DNA of 64,000 bases, taken from positions 45,060,500 through 45,124,499 of the forward strand of contig OX457029.1 in NCBI GenBank assembly GCA_949752745.1. Reading direction: 5' to 3'. The stretch comes from Protula sp. h YS-2021. Lineage: Eukaryota > Annelida > Polychaeta > Sabellida > Serpulidae. Both the position numbers and the translations under genes were made by a program. Under the pieces are notes generated by a model, which saw only the letters and a list, made by a program, of their open reading frames with translations, had not been told where the DNA came from and searched no databases. Of the stretch, positions 1 through 9,600 are shown piece after piece. Position 1 is the first letter of the stretch, and each line of letters starts with the position of its first letter.

Positions 1-889
1 AACCTTGGTTGCTCAGTACGGAAATAGTATATATCTTTTCAAAATCAAGACAACGTGCTGCAAAACATTTATGTAATATTATGGAACATTACCTAAAAAT
101 ACCCCAATAACAATCGAGCTTCAAAAAATTAATTTGAAACACAATGTAATAATAGCCGAAGAACTAAATCTACCAATAGTTATGAAATACTTTCTAAAAG
201 TGGTCCTTTTTAAAGCCTGAATCTTAAAACAAGCAGATGGCAGTGCGCCAACTAAGTTACGTAGAGTTAATTACTTGAGTATTTTCTTCAGGTCCTTAAC
301 AACTGTCTCGTCAAGATGTGGCTTTCCGGATGTTGTCAGTGTCTCCACCTGGCCTTCCAGTACACGTATAAGTGTGGGGTCCACAATCGTGCACTCCATA
401 CTCCCAGACTTGCACTTCTAGCCTTTTATGACGTCATAAAAAGGACAACAAAGGTTAAACGATAGAACAAGACGTTCCATTGCAACCCCAAGATTTTAGT
501 TCTCACAAAAGCTAATCCAAATCTAGGTGTCATATTCCTTTCCGAGTCACAAAATTTCACTAATTCATTCATCTATCATTTTTATATTTACCATCGGTTT
601 TTTTATATAAAACATGGTAAACTACAGAGCACAATATTGTGGGGATTTTTCTTGGCTTGACTTTTTTCCATGACGTTCCGGGTGGGGTAAAATTGTTTGG
701 CAGTTCTTCGATTGTCATATTTAGCACATACAAACCCCTCCCTCAATCCCCAGGTGCACTGTGCGCATTTTAACCCCACATACACAAAACACACTCGCCA
801 GAAATCAATTTTAAATCGATCAAATAAAAGAACCAGAATGAATTTTACTTAGTTTTTTTTTCAAAATCTCTGAATGGATGCTGGATGGG
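1..889. other. AT-rich DNA without a supported gene
   Basis: I see no coding exon, RNA gene or recognisable transposon end here. The longest open frame (603-794, minus) has no familiar motif and low complexity at one end. Confidence 0.5.
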
Positions 890-939
890 GCAGCACGATC
901 CCTGGCGATGGTCGTGCTGCATATTTTTTTTTTTTTTTT
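890..939 (+). other. 11-bp hairpin followed by a long T tract
   Basis: Bases 890-900 pair with 910-920 (one G-T wobble), leaving a 9-base loop. A T run follows at about 925-939. The layout resembles a hairpin transcript ending at a Pol III-type T terminator, but no A or B box was found upstream, so function is unproven. Confidence 0.35.
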
Positions 940-1103
940 AGATTAACTAATTTTTCATACTCTTTCTTTGCAAATCTACTTGTAAATTTCTTCCTTATAA
1001 GCAAATTAATAACAAGTTCATTTCAATGATTGCTCCTTTGTCATCTTGATAAAAATGCCTTCAAATTGTGTCTCGGTTAAAGAAAAAAAAGTTTTAGTAA
1101 TGC

Positions 1104-1580
1104 TACACGAGTTAGTCCCAGTGGACCATTTCTGTCTTCCTAGGTCAGAAAGGGTCACAGTTCCTGTAATAGAAATGGCCATTAATTTCAACTTTCGTGG
1201 CTATAGATCTTTCAGCACACGTTCGAGGACTCCGAGGCTCGGACCAGCTGGCTTTTCCTTTAAAAGCACACTGAGAAGTATCCTGGTGCATTATTTTCGA
1301 CCTCGATCAAACTACCAAACTTGAGTACAGTGGTTTGGAACTGTAGATTCATTGTTGTTGTGGATGATAATGGAGGATTCTATATCCTGATCCAAAGAAA
1401 ACATCTATTTTTTTTTCAGTATAAAAATTGTTATTTGACCATAACAATTGTGCACCATAATTTATAACTGGACCATTTATGCGACGCACCCTTTTAGAAA
1501 ATAACGCCATTGCGCCGAGATTGGCAAAACTGAGACTGATGACATGTTCTATTGTAGGAACTATGACTCTTGCTGGGAAG
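1104..1580 (+). repeat. Dispersed repeat X, copy 1
   Basis: This stretch recurs in the same orientation at about 56845-57290. Shared landmarks include the block around GGTCACAGTTCCTG, the ACACTGAGAAGT block and the end near AACTATGACTCTTGCTG. In the second copy the segment sits inside repeat Y/Z, so X behaves as an independent mobile unit of roughly 450 bp. No coding capacity or family was recognised. Confidence 0.6.
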
Positions 1581-1756
1581 GAAGCAAGGGTCATCTACGA
1601 CTATAAGAGGGTGAAAAATACTCCAATTATCGCTAATTTTGCCACCTGTGCCGCTTTGCGATTTGATGAAGGTCAAGTGTTAGATAGAATACTGTTCTTT
1701 CTGCCCAACCTAGCTCCAAGAAGCGGTACGCTACAAAGCTTTTAGGCACCGCTTCA

Positions 1757-2660
1757 AAGCCTCGCTATATAACGATAAGCAAGTCAACTGCGCTCGCTTT
1801 GAGGCACTCCTGTGGCTACTTTGTGCGATATTCAACGACCCATAAGTCTTTATTGGCATTTGCTAAAGGCCCTCAAGGTACAACGGTAATGATATACAAC
1901 TTCTGTGTTACGCTTTCTTTAAAAGAAAATAATACGGAAAATAACCACAAATCTCCCGCAATAATTGACATTTGTTTGTATATAGGGAGTACTTTATTAC
2001 GTGAAAAAGTAACAATTATTTTTACAATTATCCACCAAAAATATTTTAAATTAAGATTTCAAAAAGAACGTAAAAAAGTCACATTGTGGGTGTACAAAAT
2101 AAATTTATACGTAATTCTGCATCTGTCAACTATTTTAGTTTATATTAATACACTATAGCCCCTTTATTTAAATTTTTGGTCACGTGACATTCAAAGGCCA
2201 GAATGTTAACAAACAATTCACAGGTGGATGCGGAAGTTAACTTTTCCGCACTTTTATGAACAAATAAAAGATATACAGCTTACTACAAATTGTGCCCGTT
2301 TTACATAAAGGGTATATTTGGCATCAGCTTTCTGTAAATATTCGAATAATAGGGGCTGGTATGCAGGATTATGCCTCAGAACTTTTGAAGTTGACTCCTA
2401 TTAGTGGAACGATGGAAGGCTACGTAGTTCTGACAGAGTGAAAACCGATGTTATACAAGTCAGAGCTGACTCGGAGCTAAACAATGGAAGGCTTCGTAGT
2501 TCTGACGGAGAGATATCCGATGTTATGCAAATCAGAGCTGACTCGGATCTATGCCCAACCTATAGCTCCAAGAAGCGACCCTCTACTAAGGTTCGGCGCA
2601 CCCGCTCTGACGGAGCGAAGCTATTTAACTCAGAGCTGACTCGGAGCTGGTCCAGTACAC
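1757..2660 (+). repeat. Dispersed repeat Y/Z, copy A
   Basis: Blocks here recur inverted at 57300-57915 (Y) and 56690-56835 (Z), and directly at 32695-33135 (Y) and 34995-35130 (Z). The motif GCCCAACCT-AGCTCCAAGAAGCG occurs just before the copy (about 1704) and again within it (about 2551), suggesting flanking direct repeats. The 119-codon open frame at 1799-2158 lies inside and looks like chance. Family unknown. Confidence 0.6.
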
Positions 2661-3137
2661 GAAATGTGTAATATTGCCCGCAGTTCTCTATTTTCACAGT
2701 TTCTTGCACTTACTGTACACGAAATGTGTATTATCGCCCGCAGTTCGCTATTTCCACAGTTTCCTGCACTTACTGCGTAGTCTATGAAATTGAGAGCTGA
2801 AGGTCTACTTTTCTCTGGCTGATCTAATATCATATACTTAATTTGCTTACAATGTGTTTAAATGAGTTGATATAACATGTCAGCAGTTTTTTTGTTTTGT
2901 TTAGGAACGAGCTACTTGTACAAAAGCTGTAACCAAAATCAAATTATGCAACACAGACACGTATAACTGCCAAGGTATTGTCACATTCGGCCCATCCAGC
3001 ATCCAGTACCACCAGAGTGTGTAAGCATAACTTTCAATGGTACACAGTAGTGAGATGCCTGACAATCACCCGAAACATTTTATTAATACTTCATCTGACT
3101 AGATCACCGTCCAGAGTCGAACATACTTTGCGACGGA
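2661..3137. other. Unassigned sequence between repeats
   Basis: This holds a short duplicated block (TACACGAAATGTGTA at about 2656 and 2716, each followed by CGCAGTTC) and the left flank of the giant inverted-repeat element. No gene is supported. Confidence 0.4.
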
Positions 3138-3443
3138 TAGTAGGGGAGAAACGGGGGTTCTAAAACAGGAAGTGACGTCATAGTGACGTCACATGGTGTT
3201 TTAAAACCCCCACGGGGGTTCTAAAACAGTGACGTCATATTGACGTCACTGTGGGGAAAACCCGATCGATAAATTTCAGAGTGCACTCGTACAGAGTGTG
3301 GGGGAAAACCGATCGATAAATTTTAGAGTGCACTCGTTCAAAGCGTGGGAACGATCAATAAATTTGAGAAGGAATGGGATTTTCAGCAGGATAAAAGTGT
3401 GGCTCCGAAAACAGGAAGTGACGTCATAATGACGTCACGAGGT

Positions 3444-3473
3444 GTTTTCGGAGCCCCATGGGGCTCCGAAAAC
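3444..3473. repeat. Perfect 30-bp palindrome, left arm
   Basis: This is a self-complementary block centred on CCATGG, flanked by TGACGTCA-like sites. A looser palindrome (TTTTAAAACCCCC / GGGGGTTCTAAAA) sits nearer the terminus at about 3198-3226. Terminal hairpins of this kind can serve replication or transposition; that is inference. Confidence 0.8.
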
Positions 3474-3539
3474 AGTGACGTGATTGTTTTCGAATTCGCA
3501 TGGGTATTTTGAAACAGGTAATCGAAAGAGCGCGCGCCC

Positions 3540-3722
3540 GTTCAATGACGTCATGATGACGTCATCATGACGTTATAATGACGTCATCATAATGACTTTA
3601 TAATGACGTCATCATGACGTTATAATGACGTCATCATCATGACGTTATAATGACGTCATAATGACGTCATCATGACGTTATAATGACGTCATCATCATGA
3701 CGTTATAATGACGTCATCATGA
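3540..3722. repeat. CRE-motif (TGACGTCA) tandem array, left arm
   Basis: Repeated ATGACGTCAT blocks alternate with ATGACGTTATA. TGACGTCA is the palindromic cAMP response element bound by CREB/ATF bZIP factors. More copies lie at 3170-3260 and 3420-3480. Confidence 0.8.
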
Positions 3723-3896
3723 TGTTATGGCATATTAAGACAGTTCTAAGCAGGATAACCCTAAGTCGCCTGTCAATCATCATGACGTCATTAGTCACGT
3801 GACCTGTCAATCATCATTGGTCACATGACCTGTCAATCATGTGTGATGTGATTCCAACCGCATATGAGGAATATTTTCCTGCTGATTAACCTTCTG

Positions 3897-3981
3897 GCCT
3901 GAATGGCTCAGTTGGTAGAGCAGAGGACCCGTAAGCGGACCCATGATCTGAAGGTCGGTGGATCGAACCCGCCCTCGGGCA
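3897..3981 (+). tRNA. tRNA-Met-like sequence in the left TIR (probable pseudogene)
   Basis: A 7-bp acceptor (GCCTGAA with CTCGGGC, one mismatch), a good D arm (GGCTCAGTTGGTAGAGC, matching the A box) and a T arm (GGTGG/CCGCC around ATCGAAC) can be drawn. The block CATGATCTGAAGGTC matches the anticodon-to-variable region of elongator tRNA-Met (CAT). An extra 12 bases before the anticodon and a T-loop starting with A instead of T argue against normal function. An identical-length copy lies in the right arm. Confidence 0.55.
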
Positions 3982-4016
3982 TCACTTTCATATCATGGGT
4001 CCTCAATCTTAGAAGA

Positions 4017-4240
4017 CCCCCCCCCCCCCCAGGATCAAGACATGACATGAATCGAACCCCACCCCCCCCAGGATCAAGACATGACATGAATCGGACCCCC
4101 CCCCCCCAGGACCAGGACATGACATGAGTTGACCCCCCCCCCCAGGACCAAGACATGACATGAATCGGACCCCCCCCCCAGGACCAAGACATGACATGTA
4201 TCGGACCCCCCCCCCGGACCAAGACATGGCATGTATCGGA
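4017..4240 (+). repeat. C-rich 34-bp tandem array, left arm
   Basis: About six units of a poly-C run followed by AGGACCAAGACATGACATGA. The poly-C length varies between units. The opposite strand has G-quadruplex potential. Confidence 0.8.
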
Positions 4241-4331
4241 CATAGTCATATAGCTATATGACTATGTAATTGCTATGTGAACATAATTAGTTTCAAGTAT
4301 GTATGTCATTATCAGATCGTTCAACAGTCAA

Positions 4332-4404
4332 GCCGCGATAGCTCACTTGGCAGAGCAAACGGCTAGCAACCTGAGAGTCCCGGAATCGATACCACATCGG
4401 GGCA
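4332..4404 (+). tRNA. tRNA-Ala-like sequence in the left TIR
   Basis: A 73-nt cloverleaf-like block: acceptor GCCGCGA with a TCGGGGC-type partner (one mismatch), D arm AGCTCACTTGGCAGAGC, anticodon loop CTAGCAA giving AGC (Ala), and a degenerate B box GGAATCGATACC. A T run follows directly, as at Pol III terminators. The anticodon stem pairs poorly, so it may be a pseudogene. The right arm has the counterpart at 10103-10175. Confidence 0.5.
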
Positions 4405-4508
4405 AACTTTTTTTTGGTTTTTTGTTCACTTTTATGACTCTGTGACATTATGTGACAACATGTGATTGTGACATCATGTGACTCTGTGACATTATGTGAC
4501 TGTGACTG

Positions 4509-4542
<34 letters not shown>

Positions 4543-4914
4543 AATGGTTATATTTCTATGTCTATTTTCACTATTATTATGATAATATTTAATTAGTCAT
4601 ATTTCAATGGTTCTAACCACACAGCATAGGAATACGTACATGTGTACAGAGTGTGGGGAAACCGATCAATAAATTTTAGAGTGCACTCGTTCAGAGTGTG
4701 GAGGAAACCGATCGATAAAATTTCAGAGTGCACTCGTTCAGACCGTGGGAACGATCGATAAATTTGAAAACATCAAAGGCCTAGACCGTGGGAACAATCG
4801 ATGAATTTGAAAACATCAAAGGCCTAGACCGTGGGAACGATCAATAAATTTCAGAGTGCACTAATTCAGAGCGTGGGAACGATCAATAAATTTGACAAGG
4901 AATGGGATTTTCCA

Positions 4915-5700
4915 CAACTCTATGTTTTATGTTATAGTAGTTGGAAAATGACACTTCTAAAGCACATTTAACAAATGTAGGTTTTTATAACATATAATAT
5001 ATAAAATAAGTTTGAACATTTTAGCATGCTACTTATTTAAATGTTCTAAAGTTATAGTAGTGGAAAAATGGTGGTTCTAGACCAACTTTAACAAATTTAG
5101 TTTTTAACACCATATGATATATAAAATAAGTTTGAACATTTAAGCATGCTACTTATTTGAATGTTCTAAAGTTATAGTAGTGGAAAAAATGATGGTTCTA
5201 GACCAACTTTAACAAATTTAGTTTTTAACACCATATGATATATAAAATAAGTTTGAACATTTTAGCATGCTACTTATTTGAATATTCTAAAGTCATAGTA
5301 GTGGAAAAATGATGGTTCTAGACCAACTTTAACAAATTTTGTTTTTTGACAAAATATGATGTATAAAATAAGTTTAAACATTTTACCATGGTGTAGTAGG
5401 GTAAAAATAAGGGTTCTAGACCAACTTTAACAAATTTAGTTTTTAACACCATATGATATATAAAATAAGTTTGAACATTTAACCATGCTACTTATTTGAA
5501 TGTTCTAAAGTCATAGTAGTGGAAAAATGGTGGTTCTAGACCAATTTTAACAAATTTTGTTTTTTGACAAAATATGATGTATAAAATAAGTTTGAACATT
5601 TTACCATGGTGTAGTAGGGTAAAAATAAGGGTTCTAGACCAACTTGAACAAATTTTTGTTTTTTTTGACAACATATGATGTATAAACAAATTTAGTTTTT
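4915..5700 (+). repeat. Roughly 140-bp tandem repeats, left arm
   Basis: Units share GGTTCTAGACCAACTTTAAC, a CATATGATATATAAAATAAG block and ACTTATTTGAATGTTCTAAAG. Five to six units, some shortened. Mirrored in the right arm. Confidence 0.85.
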
Positions 5701-5906
5701 TACACGTTTCAGACGATTCTACCACTTGGTTGGTTGGTTGATTGTTGGAAAATGGGAAGTGAAAATGTTGATAGTTATGTAGGAAAACTGCGCCTATTCA
5801 AAAGACGTGTTCGAATGGCAAGTCCATTTTAAAGACGTGTTCGAATGGCAAGCCCATTCAAAACACGTGTTCGAATAATTTTTGAAAGATATTACGTCGT
5901 GGTATT

Positions 5907-6141
5907 GTTCAACAAATTGTTCAACATGTTCAACACGTTCAACATGTTCAACATGTTCAACATGTTCAACAAGTTCAACATATTCAACAAGTTGTTCAAC
6001 ATGTTGTTGTTCAACATGTTGTTCAACATGTTCAACAAGTTCAACAAGTTCAACATGTTCAACTTGTTCAACAAGTTCAACATGTTCAACAAGTTGTTCA
6101 ATATGTTGTTGTTCAACATGTTGTTCAACATGTTCAACATG
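5907..6141 (+). repeat. 9-bp (GTTCAACAT) array, left arm
   Basis: Near-continuous GTTCAACAT/GTTCAACAA units end a few bases before the TATA box. Each unit junction forms AACATGTT. It is longer than the right-arm array by about 95 bp. Open frames through it (FNMFNMFN-like) are repeat artefacts. Confidence 0.9.
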
Positions 6142-6144
6142 TTG

Positions 6145-6153
6145 TATATAAAG
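6145..6153 (+). promoter_or_regulatory. TATA box of the left-arm promoter
   Basis: TATATAAAG lies just inside the 9-bp array, pointing into the core. The identical site sits in the right arm, so both element genes probably share a promoter carried by the TIR. A consensus donor (GTGTAAGT, about 6187) between this TATA box and the PC4 start suggests a spliced leader. Confidence 0.6.
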
Positions 6154-6205
6154 CTATGTTTAAAGACTTTCTCATCATTTGAATAGTGTAAGTTGAACCG
6201 AAAGG

Positions 6206-6265
6206 ATGTATACATGCAACATTTGTTCGAAATCTTACAATTGGCTGCAAAGTCGCATATGGTAA
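6206..6265 (+). pseudogene. Truncated zinc-finger start carried by the left TIR
   Basis: The left arm repeats the first 16 codons of the zinc-finger gene (MYTCNICSKSYNW then L for P), then leaves the repeat and stops after R-I-W. It is a by-product of the TIR reaching into the coding region of the opposite gene. In a transcript from the left TATA box it would act as an upstream ORF unless spliced out. Confidence 0.7.
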
Positions 6266-6412
6266 AATTATTTCTAAACATTTTAGGACATAGTGTGTCC
6301 AACCTCGAGTGTGGCAGCTACCTATAGAGCATAAAAGGTACCTGCCCTCAGACATAACGCACATTCTGTATCAAGATACTGAAGAGTATGTCTGCAGTAT
6401 GTCTCACTGAAC

Positions 6413-6955
6413 ATGTCTGCAGTGAGTGAACAACAACTACCATCTATGGCAATGCCTGCAGAAAATTTTATAGCAAAGCCTGAGACAATACCTACAGCAA
6501 AGTCTAAGGCAATGCCCATGGTAAAGTCTAAGGCGAAGTCACGTCAGCAGCGTCAAAAGCGACCACATATTAGAAAGATAAAAAGAGATGAGTTACCAGC
6601 TATGACGCCGCCGTGTAAAATGCGAAAAAATACGACAGAGCCTAATGTGAAACGAGAACCGGAGCGTAAAGCTGATACCACTATGAAGAAGATGCGTGTA
6701 GACGATTCACCGGTTATGATACCCATTAATGGAGAAACATATATTAAATTGGTGAATTATCAACAGAAAGTGATGGTTAACATTCGTAAATATATTACGA
6801 ATCATGCATCTGGGAGGTTATATCCTACCAAGAAGGGAATTTTGTTGTCATTGAAAGACTGGCACATGTTGAAGAAGCAAATGACGTCAGTGGATCTCAT
6901 GCTTCAGAAAATGGATCTGTATAAATGCAGTGACTGTCAGAAGATGGTTGAGTAG
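6413..6955 (+). CDS. PC4/p15-like ssDNA-binding protein encoded by the TIR element
   Basis: This is a 180-residue protein. Residues 1-100 are basic, Lys/Pro/Met-rich and low complexity (AKSKAMPMVKSKAKSRQQRQ). Residues about 103-170 match the PC4/Sub1/KELP fold: the ETYIKLVNYQQKVMVNIRKY strand pair and the YPTKKGILLSLKDWHMLKKQ block, which correspond to the V-x-I-R-x-Y and P-x-K-K-G-I-x-L-x-x-x-x-W-x-x-L family signatures. PC4 proteins bind single-stranded DNA as dimers and act in transcription or replication. This ATG was chosen because the earlier one at about 6388, within a duplicated ATGTCTGCAGT, stops after 13 codons. A short CxxC (CSDC) lies near the C-terminus. The gene lies in the core between the arms, convergent with the zinc-finger gene. 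Role in transposition is unknown. Confidence 0.8.
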   Translation: MSAVSEQQLPSMAMPAENFIAKPETIPTAKSKAMPMVKSKAKSRQQRQKRPHIRKIKRDELPAMTPPCKMRKNTTEPNVKREPERKADTTMKKMRVDDSPVMIPINGETYIKLVNYQQKVMVNIRKYITNHASGRLYPTKKGILLSLKDWHMLKKQMTSVDLMLQKMDLYKCSDCQKMVE

Positions 6956-7272
6956 ACAGCGAGATGACTGTATACAGTTTTAACAGCATGACGAGCTTAG
7001 TGGATGCTGTGATTTCATCACAGTGCAGAAGATTGGACCGACGGTTTTGAAGCTTGACAAGAACTTAGCTTTGACTCATATGGACATGTACATTTGATAT
7101 GTAGTTCAAATTAAATTGTCTTCATATGTAGATTATGAAATTAACTTTATCTATGTTCATGTGAAGTCAGTTGTTATAAAATTTTAAGTTTAGTTCTTCT
7201 GCACATGTATTAACATAATATGTATTTGAAATAGTTTTGTTTTTATCATAATTGTACATATTTGTAATGTTC

Positions 7273-7278
7273 AATAAA
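7273..7278 (+). terminator. Poly(A) signal of the PC4-like gene
   Basis: AATAAA about 320 bases after the stop codon, before an AT-rich minisatellite. Confidence 0.55.
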
Positions 7279-7321
7279 AACACATATGATGTTTTTCAAC
7301 TTTTTATTTTTCTCATATAAT

Positions 7322-7432
7322 ACTTGGATATAATACATAATAAAACAATACTTGGATATAATACATAATAAAACAATACTTGAATATAATACATAATAAT
7401 ACAATTCTTGAATATAATACATAATAATACAA
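7322..7432 (+). repeat. 28-bp minisatellite in the element core
   Basis: Four units of a TACTTGGATATAATACATAA-type sequence plus TAAAACAA lie between the two convergent genes. Confidence 0.85.
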
Positions 7433-7577
7433 AATTAACTATAATACCCAATATATGATATATGGTTTACGGGTCAATTAAAACCGTGTCAGGAACCTTA
7501 CGACTTTATATGTTGTAAAGCAAGACATATATTACACAACGCTTAAGTTAATAAAATATTACAACATTTATAAAGTC

Positions 7578-7583
7578 TTTATT
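7578..7583 (-). terminator. Poly(A) signal of the zinc-finger gene
   Basis: AATAAA on the minus strand, about 22 bases past the stop codon at 7605. Confidence 0.55.
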
Positions 7584-7604
7584 ATAAAGTTTAGTCAAAT
7601 AAGT

Positions 7605-8339
7605 CTATTTTTCTGCATCTGTTTCACTCTGTTCACTGCCCATGCCACTTTTGTTGTCACTGCTACCATCCTCCTCCTCCTCCATATCTAGTAGCTCTTC
7701 AAAGAATGCATTGTTTTTCCTTATAGCCGCCTTTAATGCCTTTGAATACTTATAATGTTTTTCATCAACAAAGTAATTAAAGTCCTCTAAAATCTTTTGA
7801 TAATGTTTGCTTTGTTGTAGACGCTGGGTATAGTTGAACAGTCTCATAAACAGTTGTTTTAGTCCATGCTTATAAATGGGTCGAAGGTCATAACTTGCTA
7901 TTTCACGCGCATCTTCAAGTCCTTGTTCTTCATATTCTGAAACCTTTTCTTGAAATATGTTATCATAGTCATCGTAGACGTCTTGAGCCATATCATGCCA
8001 AACAGAGTCTATTTCTGACTCACTTTCAGAGTCTGTTTCTGACTCACTTTCAGAACTCCTGTCATCAGCATCCGCACCACACTGCTCGATATGTTTGAGC
8101 AAAGCTTCTTCACTGTTGTATAATGCACCACATTCTGTACAACCATGTGCATTCTTTTCAGCTATGTTGACGCTTTGACTTTCCATAGAAGACTCATCTA
8201 AAGTTTCCGTGAAAGGTAGTTTTACAGGGTTTTCCATATCCGATTCTTCATCCTCTTCTGAAGCGTGAGCAACCTTTAAGTGTCTTTTAAGACTTTGCGG
8301 CCAATTGTAAGATTTCGAACAAATGTTGCATGTATACAT
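7605..8339 (-). CDS. C2H2/C2HC zinc-finger protein encoded by the TIR element
   Basis: This is a 244-residue protein. Finger 1 is a classical C2H2 (C4, C7, H20, H25). Finger 2 is C2HC (C67, C70, H83, C87). A long acidic Ser/Glu/Asp-rich linker (about 88-115) follows, then a helical domain (about 116-222, including IYKHGLKQLFMRLFNY) that I do not recognise by name, then an acidic tail. The first 16 codons lie in the right TIR and the rest in the core, so the coding region straddles the repeat boundary. A TATA box sits 53 bases upstream and a poly(A) signal just downstream. Binding to the TIR arrays is a plausible role, by inference. No nuclease motif is visible. Confidence 0.75.
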   Translation of the reverse strand: MYTCNICSKSYNWPQSLKRHLKVAHASEEDEESDMENPVKLPFTETLDESSMESQSVNIAEKNAHGCTECGALYNSEEALLKHIEQCGADADDRSSESESETDSESESEIDSVWHDMAQDVYDDYDNIFQEKVSEYEEQGLEDAREIASYDLRPIYKHGLKQLFMRLFNYTQRLQQSKHYQKILEDFNYFVDEKHYKYSKALKAAIRKNNAFFEELLDMEEEEDGSSDNKSGMGSEQSETDAEK

Positions 8340-8391
8340 CCTTTCGGTTCAACTTACACTATTCAAATGATGAGAAAGTCTTTAAACATAG

Positions 8392-8400
8392 CTTTATATA
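8392..8400 (-). promoter_or_regulatory. TATA box of the zinc-finger gene
   Basis: TATATAAAG on the minus strand, 53 bases before the ATG. It is the same site as 6145-6153 in the left arm. Confidence 0.65.
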
Positions 8401-8401
8401 C

Positions 8402-8541
8402 AACATGTTGAACATGTTGAACAACATGTTGAACAACAACATGTTGAACAACTTGTTGAACATGTTGAACTTGTTGAACATGTTGAACATGTTGAACATG
8501 TTGAACGTGTTGAACATGTTGAACAATTTGTTGAACAATAC
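8402..8541 (-). repeat. 9-bp array, right arm
   Basis: Inverted copy of the GTTCAACAT array, shorter than on the left. It lies directly upstream of the TATA box of the zinc-finger gene. Confidence 0.9.
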
Positions 8542-8719
8542 CAGGACGTAATATCTTTCAAAAATTATTCGAACACGTGTTTTGAATGGGCTTGCCATTC
8601 GAACACGTCTTTAAAATGGACTTGCCATTCGAACACGTCTTTTGAATAGGCGCAGTTTTCCTACATAACTATCCACATTTTCACTTCCCATTTTCCAACA
8701 ATCAACCAACCAACCAAGT

Positions 8720-9600
8720 GGTAGAATCGTCTGAAACGTGTAAAAAACTAAATTTGTTAAAGTTGGTTTAGAACCCTGATTTTGACCTTACTACACCATG
8801 GTAAAATGTTCAAACTTATTTTATACATCATATGTTGTCAAAAAAAAACAAAAATTTGTTCAAGTTGGTCTAGAACCCTTATTTTTACCCTACTACACCA
8901 TGGTAAAATGTTCAAACTTATTTTATACATCATATTTTGTAAAAAAACAAAATTTGTTAAAATTGGTCTAGAACCACCATTTTTCCACTACTATGACTTT
9001 AGAACATTCAAATAAGTAGCATGGTTAAATGTTCAAACTTATTTTATATATCATATGGTGTTAAAAACTAAATTTGTTAAAGTTGGTCTAGAACCCTTAT
9101 TTTTACCCTACTGCACCATGGTAAAATGTTTAAACTTATTTTATACATCATATTTTGTCAAAAAACAAAATTTGTTAAAGTTGGTCTAGAACCATCATTT
9201 TTCCACTACTATGACTTTAGAATATTCAAATAAGTAGCATGCTAAAATGTTCAAACTTATTTTATATATCATATGGTGTTAAAAACTAAATTTGTTAAAG
9301 TTGGTCTAGAACCATCATTTTTTCCACTACTATAACTTTAGAACATTCAAATAAGTAGCATGCTTAAATGTTCAAACTTATTTTATATATCATATGGTGT
9401 TAAAAACTAAATTTGTTAAAGTTGGTCTAGAACCACCATTTTTCCACTACTATAACTTTAGAACATTTAAATAAGTAGCATGCTAAAATGTTCAAACTTA
9501 TTTTATATATTATATGTTATAAAAACCTACATTTGTTAAATGTGCTTTAGAAGTGTCATTTTCCAACTACTATAACATAAAACATAGAGTTGTGGAAAAT
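8720..9600 (-). repeat. Roughly 140-bp tandem repeats, right arm
   Basis: Inverted counterpart of the array at 4915-5700, with the same GGTCTAGAACC and ACTTATTTTATA landmarks. Confidence 0.85.

Larger units (their letters stand above)
3138..6254 (+). repeat. Left terminal inverted repeat
   Basis: The arm runs inward through an outer palindrome block, a CRE array, a tRNA-Met-like sequence, a C-rich 34-bp array, a tRNA-Ala-like sequence, a roughly 140-bp tandem array, a 9-bp array and a TATA box. It ends at CAAAGTC within the first codons of a zinc-finger reading frame. Differences from the right arm are mostly in tandem-array copy number. Confidence 0.9.

Noticed and set aside
3540..3722. CRISPR-like array
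   Set aside because: The GACGTCAT units are contiguous with no unique spacers of constant size, and the genome is eukaryotic.
5845..6302. Asn/Phe-rich or Cys/Ser/Thr-rich proteins over 5.8-6.3 kb and 8.3-8.6 kb
   Set aside because: Readings of the 9-bp array; three frames are open at once, as expected for a short-period repeat.
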